A stretch of 64,000 nt of DNA from Paraburkholderia mimosarum LMG 23256 = NBRC 106338 (lineage in GTDB: Bacteria > Pseudomonadota > Gammaproteobacteria > Burkholderiales > Burkholderiaceae), in the NCBI RefSeq assembly GCF_000739815.1, contig NZ_BBJJ01000028.1, positions 1 to 64,000 of the forward strand, written 5' to 3'. The notes beneath the pieces were generated by a model that was not told where the DNA came from, searched no databases, and was given only the letters and a program-made list of their open reading frames with translations. The position numbers and the translations under genes were made by a program. Positions within the stretch are counted from its first letter, which is position 1, and each line of letters starts with the position of its first letter. Positions 8,640-17,878 of this stretch are shown piece after piece.

Positions 8640-8975
8640 GCGATATCCACAGCTTTGGTGGACAGCCTTGTGCGTAACCGCGGGACGGTCACACCAAGTC
8701 CTTGATGCGACTGGGAATATGCGCAGCGTTGCCGATTGTTGCAGCGAGGGCGCTCGGCAGAACAAACGCGTGCGCGGTTTTCCACAGATTTGGTGGGTAG
8801 CTCTGTTGGCAACTTCTGGACAGCTGGACCAAGTCCCTGATTGGAAAGAGGAAGCGGGCAAACGTTACACAAGATGCAGTTCGCCCGCGCGGCGAAGTTG
8901 TCCACAGATTTCGGGGAAAAACCTGTTGATAACCGCCTGGCGATTGCGCCAACTCATTGATCGGATGGAGAGTTC
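8640..8975. repeat. Three imperfect direct repeats with DnaA-box-like cores
   Basis: Three diverged copies of an about 75-bp unit begin near 8640, 8775 and 8896. Shared blocks are TCCACAG-A/C-TTT followed by GG-rich sequence, then TGTTG-N-AAC, then (in the first two) ACCAAGTCC-TGAT. Each unit carries an 8-of-9 match to the DnaA box TTATNCACA: 8643-8651, 8778-8786 and 8899-8907, plus an inverted one at 8925-8933 (TGTTGATAA). The array fills the gap between the acid phosphatase and the SET transporter. No replication genes are nearby. A family of degenerate intergenic repeats is the alternative. Confidence 0.6.
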
Positions 8976-9074
8976 GTCGCTTGTGTCGCCGTTGCATCAA
9001 TTTGCGTTTCAGATGGGCACCGGAAGGCGCCGCCGATGCTTTCAATCGCCGGCGCCTTCCTCGCCCGCAAACGT

Positions 9075-10772
9075 TCACGCAAGGTCGAGCGCTGCCGTGA
9101 GATCGCCGGGCGGCATCTGGTCCCGCGACAGGAACGCCCGGTCGCGTGCCGCCACGCCGTCGAGCGGCGCGAGGCCGTGCACACGGCTGATGAAGCGCAG
9201 GATCGAAACGGTGTCGTAGAACGTGTGATCGACGTAGCCCTTCTTCGCGAACGGCGCGATCACGAGCGCCGGAACGCGCGAGCCCGGGCCCCAGCGGTCG
9301 CCCACGGGCGGGGCGACGGGATCCCACCAGCCGCCGTTCTCGTCGTGCGTCACCACGATCATCGTGCCGGCCCACTGCGGACCGCGCTGGATATGCTCGA
9401 TCACGTTCGCGATGTGGCGATCGCCCGATTCGACGTCGGCATACCCGGCGTGCATGTTCAGGGTGCCCTGCGGCTTGTAGAACGTGACGGCGGGCAGCCG
9501 GCCCGCATCGATGTCGGCGAGCAGACGGTTCGTGGCCGGATCGTCGCCGAGGCCCGCGTCGCGCAGACGGCGTGCCCGTTCTGCCGTGCCCGGCGCGAAG
9601 TTGGCAAAGTAGTTGAAGGGCTGATGGTGATACTGGAAGTCGGGCCTCGAACCCATGTCGGGATGATCGAGGGCGTACTGCCACGCGCCGCTGTACCAGG
9701 CCCAGTCGACGCCCTTCGCCGAGAGCCGGTCGCCGATCGTCGCGTAGGTCTGCGGGCGCAGCACACGCGGATTGGACGGATCGGCGAGCGACGGGTTGCC
9801 GTCCTCCGAGGGGCGCACGTTGCTCGGCTGATAAGGCGGCGCCATCGTGTTGACGGCAAAGCCGTCGGGCGTGAAGAGGCCGTCGTTCACGAACTTCGGC
9901 GCACCGTCGAGCGCCGAGTCAGGCGAGTTCGGCGCGACCTTCAGGCGCGTGCCGGTGGGATCGTCGCCCTCCACGACCGAAGCGAGATCCTTCGCCGCGC
10001 TCGTCTGGATATCCGCGTACCGCGGCACCTGGGCCGAGATCAGGAAGATGTGGTTCAGCCAGGAGCCGCCAAACGCGCCCATGAAGAAGTTGTCGCAAAG
10101 CGTGTACTGCGTCGCGATATTCCAGAGCCGCAGCGTCTGCGCCGAATTCTCGTAATAGCCCATGACGAGGCCGCCCGAGTCGCCCCACGCGGCGAACTGG
10201 TCGTTGCGGCCCGCGTTGATCTGCATCTGGTTCTGATAGAAGCGATGGACGAGATCGCGCGTGATGATGCCGTTCGGCAACGGTTTGCCATGCGCGTCGG
10301 CGATGCGGAACGGCTGGTTCGGAAGACCGGTGATGTCTTGCTCGGCAATCATGTAACGCTTGCCGTGCAGTTCCTGCGCCTGGGGCACGAGGCCGCCCCA
10401 GATCTTCGGCAGCTGCGGCAACGGCGTCTTGCCGTCGCGATCGAGCTGCACGTAGCGCTCGGCGTTCACGCTGGCGAGCGGCATCTGCACACCGGGATAG
10501 TTGCCGTACAGATTGACGAAGCTGCGATTCTCCGCGTAGATCACGACGATCTGGCGGACCTGGTCGCGCAGCGCGGCATCGACGCGCGTGTCGGCGGCGC
10601 TGCGCGGCATGCTCGCCGCGCTCTGCGCCGGCGTCTCGCAGCCGCCGAGCGCGAGCCCCACGCCGACCGCGGCAAGCCCACCGAGCACCCGGCGACGCGC
10701 GGGATCGTCGGGGCCACAGGACACGGAATCGTCATCGGGGCGCCCGTGCTTCGGGTCATCGTTCTGCTTCAT
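9075..10772 (-). CDS. Burkholderia-type acid phosphatase (phosphoesterase family)
   Basis: 565-aa secreted phosphoesterase of the AcpA/phospholipase C branch of the alkaline phosphatase superfamily, closest to the group annotated as Burkholderia-type acid phosphatase. ATG 10772 is chosen because AGGAGG lies just upstream and the product then starts with a twin-arginine signal (RRRVLGG) ending in an LGGC lipobox-like site. Metal and nucleophile motifs are present: IVVIYAENRSFVNLYGNYPG (Glu-Asn), the HAGYADVESGD region and VVTHDENGGWWD. It probably releases phosphate from phosphomonoesters in the periplasm or at the cell surface. It stands alone on its strand. Confidence 0.85.
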   Translation of the reverse strand: MKQNDDPKHGRPDDDSVSCGPDDPARRRVLGGLAAVGVGLALGGCETPAQSAASMPRSAADTRVDAALRDQVRQIVVIYAENRSFVNLYGNYPGVQMPLASVNAERYVQLDRDGKTPLPQLPKIWGGLVPQAQELHGKRYMIAEQDITGLPNQPFRIADAHGKPLPNGIITRDLVHRFYQNQMQINAGRNDQFAAWGDSGGLVMGYYENSAQTLRLWNIATQYTLCDNFFMGAFGGSWLNHIFLISAQVPRYADIQTSAAKDLASVVEGDDPTGTRLKVAPNSPDSALDGAPKFVNDGLFTPDGFAVNTMAPPYQPSNVRPSEDGNPSLADPSNPRVLRPQTYATIGDRLSAKGVDWAWYSGAWQYALDHPDMGSRPDFQYHHQPFNYFANFAPGTAERARRLRDAGLGDDPATNRLLADIDAGRLPAVTFYKPQGTLNMHAGYADVESGDRHIANVIEHIQRGPQWAGTMIVVTHDENGGWWDPVAPPVGDRWGPGSRVPALVIAPFAKKGYVDHTFYDTVSILRFISRVHGLAPLDGVAARDRAFLSRDQMPPGDLTAALDLA

Positions 10773-10899
10773 CAGCCTGCCTCCTGTGTCGGGGGAACGC
10801 GCGCCAGTGCGCGATGCACCGAGCATCTACGCAGGAGGATACCGGTTCCCCACCCGGCGAGGCAGAAAGGACGTTTGCAAGCGCTGCGCCGGCCGCGCG

Positions 10900-11793
10900 C
10901 TAGCCGTCGCGCGGCACGCGCGGCGCGGCGTGCGGCATCAGCACCGCGGCGTCCGGCTGGGCTTGCGCGAGCGTCTGCGCGGGGCGCGGCTCCGGCACAT
11001 TGCCCTCGTGCGCGGCGCGCGGCGCAATGGGCAGCGTCGCGCGTTCGTGGCGCGGCACGTCGCCTTCGTCGGTCCAGAGCGGATCGGGTATCTCGCCGAA
11101 CACCTGGCGCAGCCGCGCGCCCCAAGTCGAATGAATCATCTCGAAGTACGCGTTCGACTGGTCGAGCGACGCATACCGCGTGACGCGCAGCGCGTCGCGC
11201 TCATACACGAGCAGATCGAGCGGCAGGCCGACCGAGAGGTTCGAGCGCAGCGTCGAGTCCATGGAGATGAGCGCGCACTTCGCGGCCTCGTCGAGCGGCG
11301 TGCGCGGCGTGAGGACGCGGTCGATGATCGGCTTGCCGTACTTCGATTCGCCGATCTGGAAATACGGATTGACGCTAGACGTCTCGATGAAATTGCCGGC
11401 CGCGTAGATCTGGAAGAGCCGCATCGGATGGCTGCCGATCTGGCCGCCGAGGATGAAACTGCAGTTGAAATCGACGTTGAAGGTTTTGAGCGCTTCCGCG
11501 TCGCGCCGATGCACTTCGCGCACCGCTTCGCCCACCACGCGCGCGGCCTCGACCATCGTAGGCGCGTTCCAGAGCGTGGTACGCGCCGCGTCCTGCGGCT
11601 CGGTTAGCACCTGCAGCGTGGCCTGCGTGATGGCCAGATTGCCCGCGACGAGCAGCACCAGCACGCGCTCGCCGGGCTCCTCGAACACCGCCATCTTGCG
11701 CGATGTGCTGATGTGATCGACACCCGCGTTCGTGCGCGTATCCGCAAGGAATACGAGTCCCTCCTCCACCCCCATTGCCACACAGTACGTCAT
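10900..11793 (-). CDS. Proteasome-type protease (BPH/Anbu-related)
   Basis: 297-aa Ntn-hydrolase related to HslV and the proteasome beta subunit, of the group described in betaproteobacteria as BPH and related to Anbu. Met1 is followed directly by Thr2, the expected N-terminal nucleophile after Met removal. Asp18 (FLADTRTNAG) and Lys33 (STSRKM) complete the catalytic triad pattern. The core ends near residue 235; a Pro/Ala-rich tail of about 60 residues follows and is likely disordered. Last gene of a four-gene minus-strand operon (36 bases after the transglutaminase). In vivo substrates are unknown. Confidence 0.88.
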   Translation of the reverse strand: MTYCVAMGVEEGLVFLADTRTNAGVDHISTSRKMAVFEEPGERVLVLLVAGNLAITQATLQVLTEPQDAARTTLWNAPTMVEAARVVGEAVREVHRRDAEALKTFNVDFNCSFILGGQIGSHPMRLFQIYAAGNFIETSSVNPYFQIGESKYGKPIIDRVLTPRTPLDEAAKCALISMDSTLRSNLSVGLPLDLLVYERDALRVTRYASLDQSNAYFEMIHSTWGARLRQVFGEIPDPLWTDEGDVPRHERATLPIAPRAAHEGNVPEPRPAQTLAQAQPDAAVLMPHAAPRVPRDG

Positions 11794-11829
11794 GCGCCTT
11801 CTTCCTTTTTCTTTGCCATCCCGGGAAAG

Positions 11830-12630
11830 CTATTGCTGCGACTGCTGCGCGCTCACGTGCACGCTGACATCGAGCGACTCCCCTGCCCCGCCGATACGGC
11901 GGCCACGAACCGGCGCGGCAGCGTCGTAGTCGCGCCCCACGGCGATCCGGCAGTACTTCTCGCTTGCGAAGCACGCGTGCGTGACGTCCACGGTGACCCA
12001 GCCGTTGTCGAGCCATACGTCGACCCACGCGTGGCTCGCCATCTCCGGAACGTCGCCGGGGTCGATATAGCCGCTCACGTAGCGCGCCGGCACGCCGCGC
12101 GCGCGGCACACCGCCAGCATCACATGCGCATGATCCTGGCACACGCCACGACCCAGCGCCAGCGCGTCCGCCGCGGTGTGCGTCACGTCCGTGACGCCGG
12201 GTTCGTAGCGCACGCGCTCCACGATGCGCGCCGCCGCCTGGAGAATGGCCGCCGAATCGTCCAGCGGCGGCAGGCTGTGCGCGAAATCCGCGAGCGCCTC
12301 GTCCGCTTCCGTGAGCCGCGTGGGCGAGGTGAAATGATGCATCGGCACGGGGCCCTCGCCTTCGGGCAGGCGGCCATCGGGCAGCGCCACGGTTTCCACT
12401 TCGCCGCGCACGCGCAAGCGAATTTCCGTATGTGGACGCGTGAGCACCAAGGTCATCAGCGCGTTGCCGTAGGCATCGCGGCCCGCATCCAGCTTGCCCG
12501 GCGCCTCGACCTGCCACTGCGTGACGATCTGCGTGGGCGTAGTGAGCGGCGAAAGCCGCAATTGCTGGATGGAATAATGCACGGGCGCTTCGTAGCGGTA
12601 CACCGTGTCGTGCCGGATTGCGAGCTGCAT
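11830..12630 (-). CDS. Transglutaminase-like cysteine protease
   Basis: 266-aa protein with the bacterial N-terminal transglutaminase domain (about residues 1-80, RHDTVYRYEAPVHYS) followed by the catalytic transglutaminase fold. The triad is visible as Cys164 (GRGVCQDHAHV), His200 (SHAWVDVW) and Asp215 (VTVDVTH). Such proteins usually act as peptidases or amide hydrolases rather than crosslinkers. No signal peptide, so cytoplasmic. It lies between the alpha-E gene and the proteasome-like gene, the conserved order of this operon, which suggests processing of a peptide made by the ATP-grasp partner. Confidence 0.88.
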   Translation of the reverse strand: MQLAIRHDTVYRYEAPVHYSIQQLRLSPLTTPTQIVTQWQVEAPGKLDAGRDAYGNALMTLVLTRPHTEIRLRVRGEVETVALPDGRLPEGEGPVPMHHFTSPTRLTEADEALADFAHSLPPLDDSAAILQAAARIVERVRYEPGVTDVTHTAADALALGRGVCQDHAHVMLAVCRARGVPARYVSGYIDPGDVPEMASHAWVDVWLDNGWVTVDVTHACFASEKYCRIAVGRDYDAAAPVRGRRIGGAGESLDVSVHVSAQQSQQ

Positions 12631-12680
12631 GACGTGACCTCTCCATCTAGACGATTGGGATATCGAACAGCGCGGGATCG

Positions 12681-13634
12681 TTAGCCTACCGGCAACATCA
12701 GATAGGTGCGTGCGACCTGGTTGCCCAGCTCGTATACGCGCGCGAGAAACTGCGTGAGAAACGTATGCACGCCCATCGAAAAGATCTGCCGCAGATCGGC
12801 ATAAAGCAGTTCAGCGCGCAGCTTGCCCGCGGTGCGCTCGACTTCGCGCGAAGTCCCGGTGCGCAGCATTGCGAGATTGGTGCATACGCCGTCCAGCGAG
12901 GCCAGCAGCGAGCGCGGCATTTGCTGGTTGAGAATCAGCAGCTCCACCACGCGCGCGGGCGTCACCACGTCGCGATAGACCTTGCGATAGATTTCGAGCG
13001 CCGAGACCGAGCTGAGAATCGAGGTCCAGTAATAGAAGTCCTCGAGCTGCCGCGCGGCCGAGCGCGAGTCGGCGTTCTCCACTTCGACGAAGCGCACGTC
13101 GAGAATGCGCGCCGTATTGTCCGCGCGTTCGAGGAACGTGCCGAGCTGCGTGAAGAACAGCGCGTCGTCCTGCAATGCCGTGCCGAGGCGCACCCCGCGC
13201 GACAGATGCGAGCGGAACTTGACCCACTCGAACAACGCATCGGGATGGGATTCCAGCTCGCCTTCGCGCAGACGCTCGACGAATTGCAGCCAGGTGTCGT
13301 TGACCGTTTCCCACCACTCCGTCGTGAGCGTGCCGCGCACGGCGCGCGCATTCTCGCGTGTCGCGTGCAGACACGAATAGATGCTCGATGGATTCGTTGG
13401 GTCCGCAACGAGAAACTTGAGCACGTTGCTGCTCGTCGTTTCCTCGTGGCGGGCGTCGAAGGCGGGCTCAAGTTCGGAGATGCGCAGCATCGCGCGATGG
13501 GTGCGCGCCTCGGCGTTCGCGCTGCCCGGCAGCAGCAGCGCCTTCATGTTGATGTCCAGCATGCGCGCGGTGTTCTCCGCGCGTTCCATGTAGCGGGCCA
13601 TCCAGAACAAATGATCGGCGGTACGGCTCAGCAT
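12681..13634 (-). CDS. Alpha-E domain protein
   Basis: 317-aa all-helical protein of the alpha-E family. It opens with MLSRTADHLFWMARYMERAENTARMLD, the signature N-terminus of the family, and has a second internal copy of the motif (FLERADNTARILDVR, near residue 165). Biochemical function is unknown. The family is nearly always encoded beside a circularly permuted ATP-grasp protein and a transglutaminase, and comparative genomics predicts a role in making or modifying a peptide. Here it sits 40 bases downstream of the ATP-grasp gene. Confidence 0.9.
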   Translation of the reverse strand: MLSRTADHLFWMARYMERAENTARMLDINMKALLLPGSANAEARTHRAMLRISELEPAFDARHEETTSSNVLKFLVADPTNPSSIYSCLHATRENARAVRGTLTTEWWETVNDTWLQFVERLREGELESHPDALFEWVKFRSHLSRGVRLGTALQDDALFFTQLGTFLERADNTARILDVRFVEVENADSRSAARQLEDFYYWTSILSSVSALEIYRKVYRDVVTPARVVELLILNQQMPRSLLASLDGVCTNLAMLRTGTSREVERTAGKLRAELLYADLRQIFSMGVHTFLTQFLARVYELGNQVARTYLMLPVG

Positions 13635-13674
13635 GTTCGAACCTCGTTTTTAGCGTGCGGATTGGCCTGTGAAA

Positions 13675-15081
13675 TCATTCGAGTACCCACGTGTCCTTGG
13701 TCCCGCCGCCCTGCGACGAGTTGACGACGAGCGAGCCCTCCTTGAGCGCGACGCGCGTGAGACCGCCCGCCGCCATCTGGATCGTCTTGCCGGAGAGGAC
13801 GAAGGGCCGCAGGTCGATATGGCGCGGCGCGATGCCCGCTTCGACGAAGGTCGGGCAAGCCGAGAGCGACAGCGTGGGCTGCGCGATGTAGTTGCCCGGC
13901 CGCGCGACGAGGCGCGCGCGAAACGCCTCGATCTCCTCGCGTGTGGAAGCGGGACCGACCAGCATGCCGTAGCCGCCCGCGCCGTGCACCTCTTTCACGA
14001 CGAGATCGGGGAGATGCTCGAGCGTCCAGGCGAGATCGTCGGGGCGGCGGCATTGCCACGTCGGCACGTTTTTCAGGATCGGCTTTTCGCCGAGATAGAA
14101 GTTGATCATGTCGGGCACGTACGGATAGATCGATTTGTCGTCGGCCACGCCGGTGCCCATGGCGTTCGCGAGCGCGACGCGGCCCGCGCGGTAAGCCGTG
14201 AGCAGCCCCGGCACGCCGAGCGCGGAATCGGCGCGAAACGCGAGCGGATCGAGAAAATCGTCGTCCACGCGCCGGTAGATCACGTCTACGCGCCGCGGCC
14301 CTTGCGTCGTGCGCATGAATACATAGTTATCCTCTACGAACAGATCCTTGCCCTCCACCAGTTCGACGCCCATCTGCTGCGCGAGGAACGTATGCTCGAA
14401 ATACGCGGAGTTGTACATGCCGGGCGTGAGCACCACGACGGTCGGATCGTCGGCGCCGTCGGGCGCCACCGAGCGCAGCGTATCGAGCAGCAGGTCGGGA
14501 TAGTGCGCAACAGGCGCCACCTTGTGCTGGACGAACAGCTCGGGAAAGAGCCGCATCATCATCTTGCGGTTCTCGAGCATGTACGAGACGCCCGACGGCA
14601 CCCGCAAATTGTCCTCGAGCACATAGAACGCGCCGTCGCGCCCGTCGCGCACGATGTCGATGCCTGCGATATGCGCGTACACGCCCAGCGGCAGGTCGAT
14701 CCCCTGCATCTCGGGCCGGTACTGCGCATTCGTGTAGACCTGCTCGGCGGGAATCACGCCCGCGCGCACGATGTTGCGATCGTGATAGACGTCGTGAAGG
14801 AACAGGTTGAGCGCCTGCACGCGCTGACGCAGTCCGCGCTCGAGCAATTCCCACTCGTCGGCGGGAATGATGCGCGGAATGAGGTCGAAGGGAATCAGCC
14901 GCTCGGTGCCGGAGAGGTCGCCGTTCACCGCGAACGTGATGCCGACCCGCCTGAACAGCAGGTCCGCCTCGGCGCGCTTGTGCGCCATCGTCTCGCCAGT
15001 CTGCCTCTCCAGCCAGTGCTGGAAGCGTTCGTAGTGCGGGCGCACCGCGCCCTCGTCGCGCATCTCGTCATGGACTTGCAT
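13675..15081 (-). CDS. Circularly permuted ATP-grasp (type 2) ligase
   Basis: 468-aa circularly permuted ATP-grasp protein, first gene of the proteasome-homologue operon. Family motifs include GVYAHIAGIDIVRD, VLEDNLRVPSGVSYMLENR, VKEVHGAGGYGM, the DLRPFVLSG block and the VNSSQGGGTKDTWVL end. ATP-grasp enzymes join a carboxylate to an amine by way of an acyl phosphate. This group is predicted to form peptide or amide bonds on an unidentified substrate. The product is cytoplasmic. The promoter should lie between 15082 and the divergent gene at 15362. Confidence 0.9.
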   Translation of the reverse strand: MQVHDEMRDEGAVRPHYERFQHWLERQTGETMAHKRAEADLLFRRVGITFAVNGDLSGTERLIPFDLIPRIIPADEWELLERGLRQRVQALNLFLHDVYHDRNIVRAGVIPAEQVYTNAQYRPEMQGIDLPLGVYAHIAGIDIVRDGRDGAFYVLEDNLRVPSGVSYMLENRKMMMRLFPELFVQHKVAPVAHYPDLLLDTLRSVAPDGADDPTVVVLTPGMYNSAYFEHTFLAQQMGVELVEGKDLFVEDNYVFMRTTQGPRRVDVIYRRVDDDFLDPLAFRADSALGVPGLLTAYRAGRVALANAMGTGVADDKSIYPYVPDMINFYLGEKPILKNVPTWQCRRPDDLAWTLEHLPDLVVKEVHGAGGYGMLVGPASTREEIEAFRARLVARPGNYIAQPTLSLSACPTFVEAGIAPRHIDLRPFVLSGKTIQMAAGGLTRVALKEGSLVVNSSQGGGTKDTWVLE

Positions 15082-15361
15082 CGGTTCGTTCTCGGGCGTT
15101 TAGGCAACTGCATGCAGCGACATCCAGCGTTTCGTCACATGTTTGCGACGGGAGACGTTGGGGTACTGCAAAAAAGCAAGTGATATGCCATCGCGGGCAG
15201 CGCGTCGAATGCGCTCAATTGGTGCAACAGGTGCAGGATCCGTGGCCTCGAAACGGGGCACGCAGTGGCGGCACGGAATGCCCGCGTCAAGATGGTGCAG
15301 GCCCCCGACGCGGCATGGCATATGCAGACATAGGGGCTTCTCGATGGAAAGAGCGCTTCCG

Positions 15362-16093
15362 ATGAACGAAGCTGCCGACGCGCGTCGATGTCTCATGCGG
15401 ACCAGGGTGGCACAAAGGCACTGTGCAGCTGCGCTCGTGCTCGTGCTCGCCGCGTGCGCGAGCCCGCAAGATCCCTTGCCCACGGCGATCGAGCCGATGA
15501 CCAGTGGCCCGGCGAGCACATCTGTCGCCGTAGTTCAGCGCGATTGGCACACCGACATCTGCCTGCGCATGGGCGACGCCGATCCATGGGTCGCCTCGCT
15601 CGCACGCGGTTTCGAGGGCGCGGCGATGCTCTGCTTCGGCTTCGGGGAAAGACAGTTCGTGGTGGAACGCCGCCACGATCCGCTGACGATGATGGGCGCA
15701 CTCTTGCCCAGCAAGGCGGCCGTGCTGATGACCGTCCTGCGCGCGTCCCCGCAGGACGCGTTTGGCGCCCCGAACGTCGTGGAAGTGCCCGTCGACAGCG
15801 GTGGTCTCGCCGGCCTCCAGCGATATCTGCGCGCGTCGTTCGAAACCGACGCGTCAGGCGCGACGCAAATCCTCGCAAACGGGCCCTATGCGGGCAGCGT
15901 CTATTTCGCGGCGTCCGGAACTTACGACGCCTTTCACACCTGCAACACGTGGACCGCGCGAGCATTGCGCTCCGCGGGCCTCATGGAGGCCCAGGACGTG
16001 CTGTTTGCCGGCAGCCTGATGCGTGAAGTCCGCGCCGCACTGAAAGCGACCAGGCCGGACAACACGACGCGTAACGCAACCGCCGGCGAATGA
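15362..16093 (+). CDS. DUF2459 lipoprotein
   Basis: 243-aa protein of the DUF2459 (TIGR02117) family of unknown function. ATG 15362 is preceded by GGAAAGAG at a suitable distance; a later ATG at 15395 would give a shorter signal peptide. The N-terminus contains a hydrophobic stretch ending LVLAAC, a lipobox. The domain opens with VVQRDWHTDICLRMG and ends with HTCNTWTARALRSAGL, where the His, Asp and Cys could be catalytic, as in NlpC/P60-like folds (inference). Convergent with the small lipoprotein gene that follows. Confidence 0.8.
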   Translation: MNEAADARRCLMRTRVAQRHCAAALVLVLAACASPQDPLPTAIEPMTSGPASTSVAVVQRDWHTDICLRMGDADPWVASLARGFEGAAMLCFGFGERQFVVERRHDPLTMMGALLPSKAAVLMTVLRASPQDAFGAPNVVEVPVDSGGLAGLQRYLRASFETDASGATQILANGPYAGSVYFAASGTYDAFHTCNTWTARALRSAGLMEAQDVLFAGSLMREVRAALKATRPDNTTRNATAGE

Positions 16094-16094
16094 C

Positions 16095-16277
16095 TCAGCA
16101 AGGCGCGACGCAGCTCGTACCCGGCGGCGGCGGCGCGACGGCCGCGGCGGGCGGGGGGCTCGACTGCGGCACGACGACAGTCTCTCTGGGCGGGGGATTC
16201 GGATCGCTGCTGCTGAACGAAAGACAACCCGAAAAAGCGAACGGCAGTAGAAAAGCGAAAACGCTGAATCGAAGCAT
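16095..16277 (-). CDS. Small proline-rich lipoprotein, 60 aa
   Basis: 60-codon gene preceded by AGGGAGAG at a good distance from the ATG. The protein has a hydrophobic signal (VFAFLLPFAFSGC) with a lipobox, then a Ser/Pro-rich tail with PPP and PPPP runs and two C-terminal cysteines. It resembles the many small outer-membrane-anchored lipoproteins of Burkholderiaceae. No function is known. Its stop lies next to the stop of the convergent DUF2459 gene. Confidence 0.6.
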   Translation of the reverse strand: MLRFSVFAFLLPFAFSGCLSFSSSDPNPPPRETVVVPQSSPPPAAAVAPPPPGTSCVAPC

Positions 16278-16385
16278 GAGACTCTCCCTGACCGGCTAAA
16301 AGGCCATCGCCGCGCGCATGGCGCGGCCCTGAGGACCAAAGGCCCTATACGCCCAGGGAGCAATTGGAGTGCCACGGAAATCAGA

Positions 16386-17858
16386 TCATTGGGAAGCCCT
16401 GCTCTCGCGGCTGCGCGCCGCAGCCAGCCCGGCCCGTTTCTGCACGCCCCACTTGCGCCGCCCGAGCAGGAAATGGAGCCACCCGAGCGCCGCGCCACTG
16501 TGGCGCATCAACTGGAAAGAGAACGGCTCGAAGATAGCGGCGAGCAATGCCATGCCGAAGCTCGAGTGCGTGCGATCTCCGCTCCAGCGGCGGTAAAGAT
16601 GGACGGAGTACAAATGAAACGCGAGGTCGATCGCGATCTTGCCGACGATCACGCCGAGTACCGGCAACACGATCGTAAAGCGCCCGTCGAACAGGAATCC
16701 GATCAGCAGTGCGAACGCCGTCAGCCCATAAATGGGTTGCACGGTGTCGAACGCCTTGACGGGCAGCATCATGAGGCCGAGCTTCCCATACCGGCGATTG
16801 CCCGTCATGTCGCGATACCAGTATTGCGTTTGCAGGAAGCCCGCGAACCAGCGGCGGCGCTGGCGCAGAAAGCTCGCGAGCGTGCCCGGCGCGTCGGTGC
16901 GCGCGCGGGCCGCGCCGAGCACGCGCACGTCCCAGCCCAGCCCCTCGCGCGCCGAATACCGGCGCAGACGGTGAATCAGTTCGTAGTCCTCGACAAGACA
17001 ATTGGCATCGAAGCCGCCCACGGCCATCACTGCGTCGCGGCGAAAACCCGCGAACGCGCCGGAGACGAGCAATAGACTGTCGGCGCGCATCCATGCGAAG
17101 CGCGAGATGAAATTGCGGATGTACTCGTAGGTCTGGAACCACTGAAAGAAACGACCGCTCAACGTATGGTCGCAAACCGGCGTGAGCAGCCCCGCCGCCG
17201 CAACCAGTTCGCGCTCGCGGCCGAACGCGCCCGCCATCGCCGCACAGGCGTCGGGTTCGAGCAGCGTATCGGCGTCCACGGTCATGACCGTTTCCGTTGC
17301 GAGCGCAAGCAAGGCGGCGTTGAGTGCGCGCGCCTTGCCGCCGTGCGCGAGCCTCAGCCAGCGCAGATTCGGATACTGCGGCGCAGGCGCGCTCAACTGC
17401 CCAATGCCTGGATCGGCGAGGCCATAGCGTTGCGCGAGCAGCGCGGCTGTGCCGTCGGTCGAGCCGTCGTCGGCGATCACGATCTGCTGCGGTGCGCGGG
17501 TCTGGGCGAACAGCGCGTCGAGGGTAATCGGCAGTACCGCCGCTTCGTTGTGGGCGGCCACGATCACGCCGAGGGTCGGCAGCCTTGCTTCGCTCGCCGC
17601 GGCGCTTTCGGCCGCGCGCGAAGGTGCGAGCAGCACCCGCGCCTTCCACGCGACGAACAGCAGCAACACGGTGTCGTAGACGACATAGGCAATGCCCGTC
17701 GACCACGCGACCACGCCCTGCAGGAAGAACGCGCGCGCGAACAGCACGAACCAGAGCACCATGACGCTGGAGTGAATCGCGATGCTCGCGAAAGGCGTGG
17801 GAGGCGGCACGAGGCGCGGCGACGTGCGGGCCAGCGCCTCATCGAGCGTGTTGTTCAA
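16386..17858 (-). CDS. Membrane glycosyltransferase, GT2 family
   Basis: 490-aa processive-type GT2 enzyme like the PgaC/hyaluronan synthase/cellulose synthase group. Two N-terminal helices (about 30-75) precede the catalytic domain, with IADDGST (Asp130/131), the DAD motif at 195-197, VEDYE and the product-binding RQRRRW signature. Three or four C-terminal helices follow. It should polymerise or transfer a sugar from a UDP- or GDP-sugar at the inner membrane. No polysaccharide operon accompanies it, so the product is unknown. The start is a TTG with AAAGG upstream. Confidence 0.82.
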   Translation of the reverse strand: MNNTLDEALARTSPRLVPPPTPFASIAIHSSVMVLWFVLFARAFFLQGVVAWSTGIAYVVYDTVLLLFVAWKARVLLAPSRAAESAAASEARLPTLGVIVAAHNEAAVLPITLDALFAQTRAPQQIVIADDGSTDGTAALLAQRYGLADPGIGQLSAPAPQYPNLRWLRLAHGGKARALNAALLALATETVMTVDADTLLEPDACAAMAGAFGRERELVAAAGLLTPVCDHTLSGRFFQWFQTYEYIRNFISRFAWMRADSLLLVSGAFAGFRRDAVMAVGGFDANCLVEDYELIHRLRRYSAREGLGWDVRVLGAARARTDAPGTLASFLRQRRRWFAGFLQTQYWYRDMTGNRRYGKLGLMMLPVKAFDTVQPIYGLTAFALLIGFLFDGRFTIVLPVLGVIVGKIAIDLAFHLYSVHLYRRWSGDRTHSSFGMALLAAIFEPFSFQLMRHSGAALGWLHFLLGRRKWGVQKRAGLAAARSRESRASQ

Positions 17859-17878
17859 GTCGTACCTTTACGTGTTGC

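Noticed and set aside
9036..11183. 715-residue plus-strand open frame
   Set aside because: Antisense to the acid phosphatase; no ribosome site and no family.
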